Shown: positions 36,555 through 46,526, numbered from the stretch's first letter. The stretch: DNA of 64,000 bases from CAVWXT01 sp963759115 (GCA_963759115.1 CAVWXT010000005.1:2046001-2110000), one strand, 5' to 3'. Numbers and translations: made by a program. The notes: a model not told the origin generated them from the letters alone.

Positions 36555-36665
36555 GGAGTGCGGGTAGGGCGGGCGTCGCCCGCCGCTGGACTTTGTGGTT
36601 CGGTGGGCAGTGCCCACCCGGCCGTCTGCTATCTGGTTCGGTGGGCAGTGCCCAGCCTGCCGGTT
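36555..36665. repeat. Palindromic repeats GGTGGGCAGTGCCCACC
   Basis: GCGGGCGTCGCCCGC (about 36,566) is followed by two direct copies of GGTTCGGTGGGCAGTGCCCA (about 36,598 and 36,636), each a palindrome. They fill the gap upstream of the secreted protein. Confidence 0.75.
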
Positions 36666-36924
36666 GCTCTCCGACCTGTAGCGAAATCTCGACATTGCCG
36701 CGCGGTAAGCCACCTCGACGTAACTGGTGCTTGTATCAGGATTTGCGGATAGTATCCAGATCAAACGTGGCAAATTATCCCCAGGATGCGGGCGACCGGG
36801 AATGGATGTCGCTCCGTAAAGAATTGCTGCAAAAAGGTTTACGGCGTTTCACCCGGCTATCGAGGCGATCTGGCATACGGTGTGCTTTCTAGCTCCGACA
36901 TTCTCATCTTTGAAGGAGCTACCC

Positions 36925-37209
36925 ATGAGCGATCAGGCCCGTATCGTCAAGCCCAAAACCGACGACATCCCTCGCGAAGTCCTGGATCTGGCCGAGGCCA
37001 TCCATTCGCTGCCCATCGAGCACCGCCAGACGATCGAGCCGTTCCTCGCGCGAGTGATCGACAGCAATCGCCGCCGCCGGCGGATTCTGGTGCTGGTCCA
37101 GGATGCCCTGAGCCAGTTGCGGCTGGACATGAAGTACCTCGCGTTCGATCTCGAAGCCACTCGGCGCGAGCGCGACGAGTTCCGGCGGAAGTTAGGAGAA
37201 ACCGCCTGA
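36925..37209 (+). CDS. Small helical protein, unknown function
   Basis: 94 residues from MSDQARIVKPKTDDIPREVL after a strong GAAGGAG ribosome site. The C-terminal half is a predicted coiled coil (RRRRILVLVQDALSQLRLDM ... ATRRERDEFRRKLGE). It could be a regulator or scaffold. It lies 155 bp upstream of the kinase gene on the same strand. Confidence 0.6.
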   Translation: MSDQARIVKPKTDDIPREVLDLAEAIHSLPIEHRQTIEPFLARVIDSNRRRRRILVLVQDALSQLRLDMKYLAFDLEATRRERDEFRRKLGETA

Positions 37210-37364
37210 AATTGGACTTTTGGGGGGTTGCAGCCAGTTTTGCGCCGTCGTACCATAGAGAATGAGCGGGCTGCCGCTGAAATTCGCGATTCACGGGGCA
37301 GCCTGCCTTCTGCATCATTCATAGTCTTCTGACGATTTTTTCTCCGAGCGGAAACGAGATCGGC

Positions 37365-39236
37365 ATGGGACATCGAACGGCCGACGAGATTGCGCAACGT
37401 GCCCAAGACGTGGGATTGCTGACCGAGCGGCAACTGCAAGAGGTGTGGGGCTCGTTTCGCAGCCGCAACGTCCCACCGGAAGAGTTCGTGCAGGCCCTGG
37501 TGCGGCGGGAGCTGCTGACCAACTACCAGGTGGAGCGCCTGCTGAAGGGGGAGCGGACCGGCTTCTTCTTCGGCAGCTATCGCGCGCTGTACATGGTGGG
37601 CGCCGGCACTTTTGCGCGGGTCTATCGCGCGGTGAACCCGGAGACCGGCCAGGTCGTGGCCCTGAAGGTGCTGCGGAAGCGCTATAGCGACAATGCCGTC
37701 CACGCGGGCCGGTTCGTGCGCGAGGGGCGGGTAGGGTGCAACCTGCGCCACCCCAACATCGTACCCACCTACGAGGTCGTCTCCGAGGGCAAGATCCACT
37801 TCATCGTGATGGAGTTCATCGAGGGCTGGAATCTCCGCGAGTTCGTGCGCATCCGCAAGAAGTTCGACCCGGTCGAGGCCACCCGGCTGATGATTGGAAT
37901 CACCGACGGCCTGCGTTACGCCTTTGAACACGGCATGACCCACCGCGACCTGAAATTGAGCAATATCCTGGTTTCCAGTCGCGGGGAGCCCAAGCTCGTC
38001 GACTTCGGCCTGGCCGCGATGGATGAGGCGCTTTCGGACGATGCGCTGGCAAATCTGCCGAACACGCGAACCGTCGACTACGCCGCTCTGGAACGCGCCA
38101 CCGGCGTGCGGAAGGACGATACCCGCAGCGACATCTTCTTCCTTGGCTGCATCTACTACCACCTGGTCACGGGCCAACCGCCGTTGCGTGAAACCCGCGC
38201 CCGCATCCAGCGGCTCAGCAAGCAGCGGTTCTTGGACATGGTCCCCATCCAGAAGGCCGCCAAGTCGCTTCCGGCCTGCGTCACGCTGGTGGTCAACCGG
38301 GCCACGTCGCTCGATCCGTCGCGCCGCTATCAGTCGCCCAACATGATGTTGAGCGACCTGCGGATTGCGGAAAAACGCCTGGCCGAAGAGCCCTACGAAG
38401 ACCTCGACGTGGTGGTGGACGAGGCTTCGTCCGACACCACGGTGATTCGCCAGCGGGCCCCCGCCACCGCCTCGCGGGCGCTGGATACCGGACGCACGGT
38501 GATGGTCGTCGAGGCGAGTGCGCCGATGCAGGACCTCTTCCGCGATACCCTCAAGCGGGCGGGCTACCGGGTGCTGATCATCGCCGACGCGGCCCGCGCG
38601 GTAACGCGCTGCGTCCAGGACCCGACCGCGGCCGATTGCGTGGTGTTCGACGCCCAACTCATCGGGCAGGCCGCCCTGGACAGTTACAATCAGTTGGGCG
38701 AGGAGCCGGAGAGCCAGGCGGTTCCGGCCATCCTGCTGCTGGGCGAGAAGCAGTCGGCGTGGCAGCCGCAGGCCCATATCGCCCCGCACCGCCTGGTGCT
38801 GAACATGCCGCTGAACATGAAGCAGCTTCGGGCCACGTTGGAGCAACTGGCCCCCGCCCGGACGAAAGCGGCGCCCAGGCGCAAGCTGACGGTTGCCGCG
38901 CAGCGGCCCTTCCTGTCCTTCCTTCGCATTGTTGGGATTCGCATCGGACTGCTTACGAGCCGTCGTCTCGGGCGGCGATCACTTTCCAAAGACGTTCTTC
39001 GATGGCGGCGGGAGTCGGCCTCCGCGAGCTGTACCGCGGCAGTCTTGGCGGGCGAATGGGTTGCAGGCGACTCACCTTGTATTGCGGACGCCGTAGCGGC
39101 TCGATGGGGCGGATCGTCGGAGGCGTGGGCGAAAGGCCGCGGAAGAGACTGTTCCGCCAGCCGCGGACCTCAAACCCCTTCAACCGCAGGCCCAACGGCC
39201 GCAACAGGGCGTCGACCCGGCGCTCTTGCGCCGTGA
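37365..39236 (+). CDS. Ser/Thr protein kinase fused to a receiver-like domain; 3' end uncertain
   Basis: An N-terminal helical module (GLLTERQLQEVWGSFRSR ... LLTNYQVERLLKGE) precedes a Hanks-type kinase domain: VGAGTFARVYRA (Gly loop), VALKVLRK (Lys), HRDLKLSNIL (catalytic loop) and VDFGLAA (DFG). After a linker (residues about 345-380) comes a receiver-like domain (TVMVVEASAPMQDLFRDTLK, DCVVFDAQLIG, LVLNMPLNMKQLRATLEQL), perhaps non-phosphorylatable. No transmembrane helix is seen. The frame stays open to 39236, but the last 280 bp lie over the convergent DUF6788-like gene. A TGA in the next frame at 38886 suggests that the natural end is there and that a base is missing. Confidence 0.8.
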   Translation: MGHRTADEIAQRAQDVGLLTERQLQEVWGSFRSRNVPPEEFVQALVRRELLTNYQVERLLKGERTGFFFGSYRALYMVGAGTFARVYRAVNPETGQVVALKVLRKRYSDNAVHAGRFVREGRVGCNLRHPNIVPTYEVVSEGKIHFIVMEFIEGWNLREFVRIRKKFDPVEATRLMIGITDGLRYAFEHGMTHRDLKLSNILVSSRGEPKLVDFGLAAMDEALSDDALANLPNTRTVDYAALERATGVRKDDTRSDIFFLGCIYYHLVTGQPPLRETRARIQRLSKQRFLDMVPIQKAAKSLPACVTLVVNRATSLDPSRRYQSPNMMLSDLRIAEKRLAEEPYEDLDVVVDEASSDTTVIRQRAPATASRALDTGRTVMVVEASAPMQDLFRDTLKRAGYRVLIIADAARAVTRCVQDPTAADCVVFDAQLIGQAALDSYNQLGEEPESQAVPAILLLGEKQSAWQPQAHIAPHRLVLNMPLNMKQLRATLEQLAPARTKAAPRRKLTVAAQRPFLSFLRIVGIRIGLLTSRRLGRRSLSKDVLRWRRESASASCTAAVLAGEWVAGDSPCIADAVAARWGGSSEAWAKGRGRDCSASRGPQTPSTAGPTAATGRRPGALAP

Positions 39237-39627
39237 GGGCAGCGGACACCTGGCGACGCACACGGTTGATGGCCCGCCGCTGCTGCAAGGGCCGCTGCAA
39301 GTCGGCCAGCAGGCGGCGGACTTCGTCCACCAGCGGGCCCTCGCGGCCCAAGTAGACCGACCGCTGGCGGCCGTCGTCGCGGTACGTCAGGCAATAGTAC
39401 GGGCCGTAACGTCTCGTCCCCTCTCCCGAAGAGCCTTCGGTCGGTGCCCGGAGAGGGTTAGGGTGAGGGCGGCCATGAGGTTGCGCCGCACCGCCGCCCG
39501 GTCGTTGCCGCCAGAAGGCCGCCACCAAGCCTTGCCGGGCGAACAGGTCCGGCCGGGCCGCGATCAGGCGGATGGCCGCGTGATCTTGTTGTCTAACAAC
39601 TCGCGCCATTTCCAATTCCGTGCTCAC
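38953..39627 (-). CDS. DUF6788-like protein containing a translated repeat
   Basis: 224 residues, or about 210 from the internal MARVVRQQ. The core GPYYCLTYRDDGRQRSVYLG is typical of DUF6788-type proteins, which often sit near mobile elements. A helical region follows (PLVDEVRRLLADLQRPLQQR). Between GGGAAQPHG and the core, the palindromic repeat at 39417-39470 is read as RPHPNPLRAPTEGSSGEG and splits the N-terminal part. Function unknown. Confidence 0.6.
   Translation of the reverse strand: MSTELEMARVVRQQDHAAIRLIAARPDLFARQGLVAAFWRQRPGGGAAQPHGRPHPNPLRAPTEGSSGEGTRRYGPYYCLTYRDDGRQRSVYLGREGPLVDEVRRLLADLQRPLQQRRAINRVRRQVSAALTAQERRVDALLRPLGLRLKGFEVRGWRNSLFRGLSPTPPTIRPIEPLRRPQYKVSRLQPIRPPRLPRYSSRRPTPAAIEERLWKVIAARDDGS
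39417..39470. repeat. Palindromic repeat, third copy of the GTPase-type family
   Basis: CCCCTCTCCCGAAGAGCCTT leads into the shared core CTTCGGTCGGTGCCCGGAGA and GGGTTAGGGTGAGGG. It lies in frame inside the DUF6788-like gene. A partial relative is at about 30,524-30,550. Confidence 0.85.
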
Positions 39628-39755
39628 TTGCCCCTCCCCTTACGTCATTCCCCTCTCGACTCTCAACTCTGGACTCTCGACTCTATCCCTTCTCCCGCAT
39701 CATGCACTTTCGCTCGGGGGGTTTTCAAGGTCAAAAAATGTGCCACCCGAATGGC

Positions 39756-39823
39756 TAGCATATTGCGGCCACTCCGGGAGGCACGGTAGAATCCGTCAAG
39801 CGAGAGTTGAGACTGCGGAACAT
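39756..39823 (+). repeat. 68-bp direct repeat, copy 1
   Basis: TAGC-r-TATTGCGGCCA...TTGAGACTGCGGAACAT is identical to copy 2 (40738-40805) at 64 of 68 positions; weaker similarity extends about 25 bp further upstream. The two copies bracket the gene at 39958. Confidence 0.9.
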
Positions 39824-39957
39824 CTCACTCGATACATGGCGACTGTCGCCGTGATCTTTCTCCCGTGGTGTTCACACGCCGCAGACGCGTGGTCCGCAAG
39901 CCCAAGAGGCACGCCCGTCAGGTTTCGCGTCCCCAGAACTCCCGAAAGGGCTGATCC

Positions 39958-40722
39958 ATGACAAAACGCACTCGTCGTGGCCTCGTGTTCGGAGCCGTCC
40001 TGGTTGGGATTGCGCTGGTCTGTCTGTGGATGATTCACACGCGCATCACGTCTTGGGATTCGTCGGAGATGCTCGCCCTGCAGGAGGAGTGGGAATCCGT
40101 GGAGGGAAGACTCCACGGGGACGTAGGAGACAAGAACGAGAAGCTGTACGCGGCCCGCAAGGACGTTATCCGCAGACGGTTGTCGACAACTGACATGCGC
40201 AACCTGGCTGCGACTTGTGACAGCCTCCCAATCAATGGTGGCGGCCGGAGTGAATTCGCCGATGACGTGATGACGGTCTTGTTTTTTTCCTTCATGGAGT
40301 CGGGGGACCGCGAGAGCCTCGTCACGTTGCTTTCCAGGAGATTTCCACGGGCATGGCCCGCGGACGTTGAGGCCTACTTGGCTCGTCGTGCGAGGCTTTC
40401 GGAGCCGCTATTGGTGCTCGGCGAGGCCTATTCCCGGTGCAAAGAGCCGCAGCAACGCCACATCATCGCGAACGCGGTTCGCCGTGGCTTCTGGGGGTTG
40501 GGCATTCAGGGGAAGGACGACGCCGAGTTCGTCAAGAATGCGATGGAATGGTACAAGAGAGAGAACTGGCATCTCGCTGGCAATGCGGGCTACTATCAGA
40601 ACTACGACCACGGTCGCATGGTCCAATATAAGGAACACCCGGAGTATTACGAAAACTGGCCCAAAAGCGTCCGGGAGTATCGGCAACCACTCTTTGTAGA
40701 GAAGTCTCAGGTCCCAAAATGA
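39958..40722 (+). CDS. Membrane-anchored protein, unknown function
   Basis: 254 residues. One N-terminal transmembrane helix (VFGAVLVGIALVCLWMIHTR) anchors a soluble helical domain (RRRLSTTDMRNLAATCDSLP ... LSRRFPRAWPADVEAYLARR). No motif assigned. It is enclosed by 68-bp direct repeats and ends just before the second. Confidence 0.6.
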   Translation: MTKRTRRGLVFGAVLVGIALVCLWMIHTRITSWDSSEMLALQEEWESVEGRLHGDVGDKNEKLYAARKDVIRRRLSTTDMRNLAATCDSLPINGGGRSEFADDVMTVLFFSFMESGDRESLVTLLSRRFPRAWPADVEAYLARRARLSEPLLVLGEAYSRCKEPQQRHIIANAVRRGFWGLGIQGKDDAEFVKNAMEWYKRENWHLAGNAGYYQNYDHGRMVQYKEHPEYYENWPKSVREYRQPLFVEKSQVPK

Positions 40723-40737
40723 TGCCACGCGAACGCT

Positions 40738-40805
40738 TAGCGTATTGCGGCCAGTCCGGGAGGCACAGTAGAATCCGTCAAGCGAGAATTGAGACTGCGG
40801 AACAT
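40738..40805 (+). repeat. 68-bp direct repeat, copy 2
   Basis: Partner of the copy at 39756. Same orientation, 982 bp apart. Both copies lie in intergenic DNA. Confidence 0.9.
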
Positions 40806-40910
40806 AACCAACGATTGACGGCACTGGTGAAATCGAGCGATCTTTCCTTTGTGCCGCCGTGGCACGAAATGGTCTCTTGGGTGGTCCGCTGCCCTGGTGC
40901 AATCACGACC

Positions 40911-42234
40911 TCAGAACCGCGGGAACAAGTCGATCTCCGGCCAGTCCTTGATCTCATCCGCCGGCTTGTGCAGGAGCGGATCGATCAGGCCCGCGAACTC
41001 CTTGCCGTCCTTGCCGGCATCGCTGTTGAACAGGACCGCCCAGTTGATGCCGTCGGCGCGGCAGACCAGCAGCGTGGAACTGCCGGCCAGCAAACCGGCG
41101 TGCCATTTGGTGTACTTGCCCGGTTGCCGCACGGCCGGCCGAACGTCCCAGCCACAGGCGTAGTACGTCGGCTTCGGCTGCCCCTTGGGTCCGTGGCCTA
41201 CTGCTCCTGGCGGCGGCGCGAGCATGGTCCGAATGCTGTCCTCGCTCAGGATCGGACATCGTTTCGGGTCGTCCAGAGCGGCGGCGAAGCGGACCAGGTC
41301 CACCGCCGAGGCGATCCAACCGCCGTTGGCATCCATCGTCTCGATGCATTCGACGCCGTAGGGCAGGGGCACCTCCTCGCCGATCTTCGGTCCGGAGATG
41401 GCCCGGCCGGTGCGTTGGCGGCTGTCGTAGTATTTCACTTCGCCGGGGGCGCGGTCGCTGAGGAGGTTCTTGCCCAACTGCATGTCGCGGATGCCCAGGG
41501 GGGCGAGAATCTTCTGCCGCACCAACTCGTGGTAGGGCTTCCCCGAAACGGCCTCGATGACCCGGCCCAACACGCAGTAGCCAAAGTTGGAATAGACGTA
41601 GGCCGTGCCCGGATCGAAATCCAACGGCTTGCCCATCGTGTAGCGGATGATTTGCTTGGGGTGAATGGGCAGCGGGACTCTCAGCGCCTTGGCGACCTGT
41701 TCGGCGGTCTCGGCGGCCATCGGGTCGAACGATTTGTCGCGGTTCCATCCGGCCGTGTGCTGCAAGCAGTGCCGCACGGTAATCTCGTGCCAGCGCGGGT
41801 CCAAGCGCGCTCCCCGTTCGAGATGCGGTTGGAGCTTCAGAATCGGAAACACCCGGTCGTCAAGTTGGAGTTTGCCTTGTTCGACCAGGTGCATCACGGC
41901 CGTGGCGGTGAAGGGCTTGCTCACGCTGGCGATGCGAAACAGCGAAGCGGGCCGCACCGGTTCGTGCTTTTCCAGGTTGGCATGGCCGAAGCCGCGGGCG
42001 TAGACCAGGCGACCGTGATAGGTGACGGCCAAGGCGGCGCCGGGCGGCTTGTGCTCGCGCATGAAGCTGGTCATCAGATCGTCATAGGCGGCCAGCTTCG
42101 GCATGACGAGCCCCGTGACCTGGCCGCAGGCCCGCTCGGCCGCACTGCCACAAGGCCAACCCCGCGGCGGCCGTGGTCAGGAACCGGCGGCGCGTCGGAC
42201 GCGGCAACAGCGGATCGGTGATTGGTAAGGTCAT
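40911..42234 (-). CDS. Class C beta-lactamase-like serine hydrolase with Tat signal (frameshift near 42,110)
   Basis: The start at ATG 42234 gives MTLPITDPLLPRPTRRRFLT and a hydrophobic AAAGLAL stretch, a twin-arginine signal. After a one-base shift comes the hydrolase: SVSKPF (SXXK, catalytic Ser and Lys) and YSNFGY (YXN). A late KWHAGLLAG supplies the HXG/KTG-like strand. It belongs to the broad penicillin-binding-protein/esterase EstB group; the substrate (peptidoglycan stem, ester) is unknown. Export by Tat would place it in the periplasm. Confidence 0.8.
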
Positions 42235-42246
42235 CGGCTGGGATTC

Positions 42247-43219
42247 TCACTTGTGCATCGGCCCTGGCTTGACGAGAGCCTCGACCCAGAATACGTCGCC
42301 CACGTTGGTCTTCACGAACCGGTACGTCACCTCTTCGTACTTGCCGCTGCCCGAATCGTCGGCGAAAAACATTCCGCCGCCTGGCTGCTGGGGATCGTCG
42401 CGATACCCGACCAGCAACCGGCTGTGTTCTGCCCCAGCGGCGACCGGCCAACCGATCGCCAGCACCGCTTTGATTTCGTGCATCTGGGCGTCGGTCAATC
42501 CGGCCTTCGGCTTCAACGGGTTGATCCAGTGCGGCCGGATGACTTTCGCCGCCATCGTGCGGAGTTTGCGAGCATTCGACACTGCCTTCTCGGACGGTGC
42601 GAGGCTTGCGTCAAACTTCGTGGCGTACGGCATGTCGGCGGCGTAGCAGACGCCGAACTTGGCGAAGCCGGCAAGGCAGTCGTGGAAGAATTGCCCGTCC
42701 GTAGGGTGTCCCGTTACCTGGTTGGCAGCCCAGTTGAGGTACTCCACGCTCAATCGGACGCTCTTTCCCATATACCGAGAGAAGGCGAACTCCAACGCCG
42801 AGTTTGTGGTGAAGACCGAACACGTCCCCCGGTCGCCCTGACGCACGGGTTCCAGCCCCCATTTCTTGAATTCGGGACGCAGGTCTGCGTCCGTCGTCCA
42901 GGCTCCGGACCACAGCGGCGCCCATTTCCCTCGGGTTTCTTCGTTGGTTCTCCATTCCGACCTGTCGGCGAAGAGCCGGACGCCGACTCCCCCTCGGCTC
43001 TTATCGAAGAGTTCAATCGAGCCGTCCTGGCGACCTACCTCCTTGAAAGAGAACCTGTCCCCACTGCCGGTCAACTCCACCCAATCCTTGGCGACGCAGG
43101 TGAAAGAAACATCCTCTTCTGTTCTCGGCGTCACGGTAGGAAAACACCGTCCGTTCTTGCGCGATTGCGGGCGCTCCGGTACAGAGGCAAACGACAACAC
43201 ACGCAATCGCCCATCTCAT
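42247..43219 (-). CDS. Secreted papain-like (C1) cysteine peptidase (frameshift near 43,115)
   Basis: A signal peptide (MRWAIACVVVCLCTGAPAIA) is followed by a short beta region and a C1-like fold. The nucleophile context is VRQGDRGTCSVFTTNSALEF (Gln and Cys as in papain), and the His is in AGAEHSRLLVGYRDD. The usual Asn-Ser-Trp segment is FADDSGSGKYEEV, so the Asn is replaced by Asp or Ser. Activity is plausible but not assured. It lies 12 bp upstream of the serine hydrolase start, so both may form a secreted-hydrolase operon. Confidence 0.75.
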
Positions 43220-43479
43220 CGTGAGATCTCCTTCCTCCATTGTTACGTCCTCCGCAGCCCGACCATAAGCCTGCCACGGGCAAGAAACCCGAATTCGGGA
43301 TAAGGAAGTCGCGTAACCGATTGGTCAATAACGGCTTATGAAGTCAGCTTGTCGATGATGCGGAGAAGTTGCTTGGGAATCTGGTGGAGGCAGGACACGG
43401 AAGACCTTTGGAATTCAGGGTGCGCAGCTTTCGCACAATTCACCTAGGCGGGTAGCGCCGTCCCAAATCGTCAACGGCC

Positions 43480-46218
43480 TTACAGATCCCAAACGATCTT
43501 GCTAGGCAGTTGGGCAAAGATGCTGTCGAGCGACAAGTCCAAAGACTGTGTGAACGTTGGGTTGGCCGCCGGCGATTCAACTGCGAACGCCGCAAACCAG
43601 GCCTCCAACGCATCCTTCTCGGAATCAGGTAATTGTGCCGGCACGGCAGCAGGCAGATGAGCAGCAGGCAGCCCGGCGACAGCGTCAGGCAAAGTGACGG
43701 CGTTGGCAATTACCGGCGGGGAAGCGGCCGCCGGCTGAACAAACTGGTTCACCCCGGGGGTCACGGTGACCGTATCCCAGAACTTGTTGTAGTTGCCGGT
43801 CGCCCTGAAGGCTATTCCGCCCGAGGTAATCACCGAGGTCGAGGCGGTGACGGTCTGCAGCAGCGTGGTGCCATTGCTGTCGAACAGCTTGCCGACGATC
43901 TTGCCGCTGGTTCCCCAATCAACTTCCAGGCGATACCAGTGATTGGCTTGCCAGGTCTGGTTGACGGCGCCGATGTTGGTGTAGCCCCATCCGCTATTGT
44001 TCTGGATCAGGAACTGTCCGGTATTCGGGGCCGCTACCAACGATAGCGTGCCGGCAGAACTAGCCCCAAAACCGAAATACGCGCGGCCGTCGGCGGCGCC
44101 GGAGAACTGCAACCATACCGAGATCGAATCGCCCTGTTTGACCTGAACCGCGGCGTCGTTGCGATAGATCCAATTATCGCTCGGAGGGGTGACCAGTCCA
44201 TAGGCGCCGTCGTGCCGGGCTGTCGTCGAGAGGTAGTCCGGTGTGGACCGACCGCCGACGATGTAGTACGTGCTGCTGCTCTCGAAGCCTTCAATGATCG
44301 TGCTTGTTGCCGTCGCCACGTTGAAGCTCGACGAGGAGGCCGTCCTGCTGCCAAGCGAGGCGACCAACGTATATCCGGAGCCCGGCTGATTGATCGACAG
44401 GTTGGCGAAGCTGGCCACGCCGCCGCTTAGCGTCGCGGTAGTCGTGCCGCTTAGCGTTCCGCGGCCCGGATTGCTGCCGATACCGATCGTCACTCGATCC
44501 GTGCTGTCGCTGGTGACCAAGTTGTTGAAACGGTCGAGCACGTTCACCGTCACGGCGGGGTTGATCGCGGCACTGGGGGCGACGCTGGTGGGCTGCTGGC
44601 CAAACGCGAGGTGGTCGACCGCGCCGGGAACGACCGTGACCGCCGCGCTGCCCAAGATCGCGGCATTGGCCTTGTCGGTGGCCGTGATGCTTTCATTGCC
44701 GGCGGTCACCAAGGTCACGGTAAAGGTATGGACTCCGCTGTCGCCGGCCACAAAGGTGTAGTCGGCCGGCAAGTACCCACCGGCGACCGCCGCGCTGTCG
44801 GAACTGGAGAAGTGGACCGTGCCCGTGTAGCCCTTGAAGACGTTGTTCGAGGCGTCGAGGGCCGTCACCGTGATGTGCAGCGCGCTGCCGGCCGTATCGG
44901 TGCTCGGCGCGGCGGTGATGCTAAAATGCGTGGCCGCAGACGTCGAGGTGGACGTGCCCACGAGGCCCGCTACGACCAGGTTGGCGATGGGGGTGCCGCG
45001 CCCAGTGACCAGGTCATATCCGGCCCCGGCCGTGTATTTCGGGCTGCCGCTGCTCGTGCCGCTGGTGACGTCGTGGAAGTCGCTGGCGGGCAGGGCGTAG
45101 AGCGCGGGCAATGTCTGCGTGGCGCCGTCCAGCGCCGCCTTGCCGGCCAAAGCGCGTCCCTGGTCGGCGATGGCCACGAGGGCCGCCCATTGCGGCGCGG
45201 CGTCGCTGGTTCCGCCCCACTGGCCCCACGGCGCCGACGCCGAGTTGTTGTACGAGTCGTAGACCGGGAAGCCCGTGCTCGGGTTGGCATCGTACGCCAC
45301 GTCGGGATTGGTGCGGCGGGTGGTGCTTTGCGTCACCACGCCCTTCTGGTAACTCGGCTGCGATTCGTAGGCGCTGATGCCGCCGCCGCTGCCGCTCCAG
45401 CCCGACTCGCTGGAGTACGCCGAACCGTTCAGGTTCAGCGTCGTGCCGCCGACGGACAACACGTTGGGCGAGATGGCCGGATAGCCCACCGGCGCCCCGC
45501 TGTCGCCCGAAGACGCCACGAACGTCACTCCACTGTGACCGGTAGGCGTCGTGAAATAGCTGTCGTAACTGCTTTCGCCGGAAAACTCGCCTCCGCCCCA
45601 ACTCATCGACACGGCCACCACGCCGCTGGCGCGCCGAGCGTAGTCCACCGCCGTCAACAGATCGCTCATCGAGGCGCTATTGGCCTCGACCAGCAGGATG
45701 TTGGCCTTCGGGGCGATGGCGTGGGCCCACTCCACGTCGAGCGCGATTTCGGTGGCCCAGCCCTTATTGGCGGTGGGCAACGCCACGGCGATCCCCGTCT
45801 CGCTTACCTTGGTGAACGCGGGATCGGGCAGCCCGAATGCCAGATCGAACTGGTGCAGGTCGTTGGCAATCTTGGGGTCATCGTAGGCATCGACGATGGC
45901 GATGGTCGTGCCGCTGCCATCGCCGGCCACCGTCCCGTTGTTGAAGGCAATCTGGCCAAAGCCATAAGCCGCGCGGATCTGCGCCGGCGTATAGCCCGTG
46001 GGACCGGCTGTCGACAAAGGCGCAACGGCACCCGGGGCAACATAGGCCACATAGTCCGGGATTGCGTAACCCGGTATCGTCAGCGACAGCAGATTGCGGT
46101 TCTCAAGGGGCTCGACACGCAACGGTCGGCCGCTGATGGGATGCCGGCGGTTCGCGGATTGACAACCTGACGGCCTGTTCCGCCTCGTCCACGAGGTGCG
46201 GGACTGTGAAAAAGCCAT
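43480..46218 (-). CDS. Secreted sedolisin-like (S53) serine peptidase with surface-protein architecture
   Basis: 912 residues, unbroken. The N-terminus has the planctomycete export signature LRVEPLENRNLLS (about residue 40). The peptidase domain shows sedolisin residues: TEIALDVEWAHAIAP (Glu and Asp), FVASSGDSGAP (oxyanion Asp) and GGTSDAAPQWAAL (Ser in GTS). Behind it lie Ig-like/invasin-type repeats (THFSITAAPSTDTAGSALHI; VDHLAFGQQPTSVAPS). A concanavalin-like domain (YYIVGGRSTPDY ... FWDTVTVTPG) and a Pro/Ala tail follow. It would be exported and act at the cell surface or in the medium. A conserved 63-bp element lies 89 bp upstream. Confidence 0.85.
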   Translation of the reverse strand: MAFSQSRTSWTRRNRPSGCQSANRRHPISGRPLRVEPLENRNLLSLTIPGYAIPDYVAYVAPGAVAPLSTAGPTGYTPAQIRAAYGFGQIAFNNGTVAGDGSGTTIAIVDAYDDPKIANDLHQFDLAFGLPDPAFTKVSETGIAVALPTANKGWATEIALDVEWAHAIAPKANILLVEANSASMSDLLTAVDYARRASGVVAVSMSWGGGEFSGESSYDSYFTTPTGHSGVTFVASSGDSGAPVGYPAISPNVLSVGGTTLNLNGSAYSSESGWSGSGGGISAYESQPSYQKGVVTQSTTRRTNPDVAYDANPSTGFPVYDSYNNSASAPWGQWGGTSDAAPQWAALVAIADQGRALAGKAALDGATQTLPALYALPASDFHDVTSGTSSGSPKYTAGAGYDLVTGRGTPIANLVVAGLVGTSTSTSAATHFSITAAPSTDTAGSALHITVTALDASNNVFKGYTGTVHFSSSDSAAVAGGYLPADYTFVAGDSGVHTFTVTLVTAGNESITATDKANAAILGSAAVTVVPGAVDHLAFGQQPTSVAPSAAINPAVTVNVLDRFNNLVTSDSTDRVTIGIGSNPGRGTLSGTTTATLSGGVASFANLSINQPGSGYTLVASLGSRTASSSSFNVATATSTIIEGFESSSTYYIVGGRSTPDYLSTTARHDGAYGLVTPPSDNWIYRNDAAVQVKQGDSISVWLQFSGAADGRAYFGFGASSAGTLSLVAAPNTGQFLIQNNSGWGYTNIGAVNQTWQANHWYRLEVDWGTSGKIVGKLFDSNGTTLLQTVTASTSVITSGGIAFRATGNYNKFWDTVTVTPGVNQFVQPAAASPPVIANAVTLPDAVAGLPAAHLPAAVPAQLPDSEKDALEAWFAAFAVESPAANPTFTQSLDLSLDSIFAQLPSKIVWDL

Positions 46219-46306
46219 GTCGCAACCCCTCTTTCAAACGGTAGTCTGAGCCGATCGGCCCGTAGCCAAGGGTTCATCTTACGCTATCCTCGCACAGTTC
46301 GGCAAC

Positions 46307-46369
46307 GGTGCAATTCTCAAAACCAACGATTCCCGCATAGCGAGATTTGCTACCCACTTTGGACGGTGG
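46307..46369 (-). promoter_or_regulatory. Conserved 63-bp upstream element, copy 1
   Basis: Ungapped match (about 50 of 63) to 51909-51971, both placed 70-90 bp before minus-strand starts. On the minus strand both end with GAATTGCACC. The adjoining downstream DNA gives TTGCCG-18-TAAGAT here, a plausible promoter for the S53 gene. Confidence 0.6.
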
Positions 46370-46439
46370 AGAACGACCCAGCCATACCTCGATTTCAGAA
46401 ATGGCACGCCCGTTTCCGGATTGGCAAGGCGGGGTAGTT

Positions 46440-46467
46440 TGCTTACGGCCAAGACGTGCCTATGATA
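46440..46467 (+). promoter_or_regulatory. Sigma-70-type promoter for the histidine kinase
   Basis: TTGCTT (46440-46445), a 16-bp spacer, TATGAT (46462-46467), about 60 bp before the first usable ATG. Confidence 0.4.
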
Positions 46468-46526
46468 GACTCACGAGCGTTGATGTCGTCGGATGACTTG
46501 CGGCGCGTCAGTAGCGGACGCCGAAT

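Noticed and set aside
38960..39236. C-terminal extension of the kinase
   Set aside because: It is antisense to a convincing DUF6788-like gene and has low-complexity Arg/Ser-rich sequence; a missing stop by indel is more likely.
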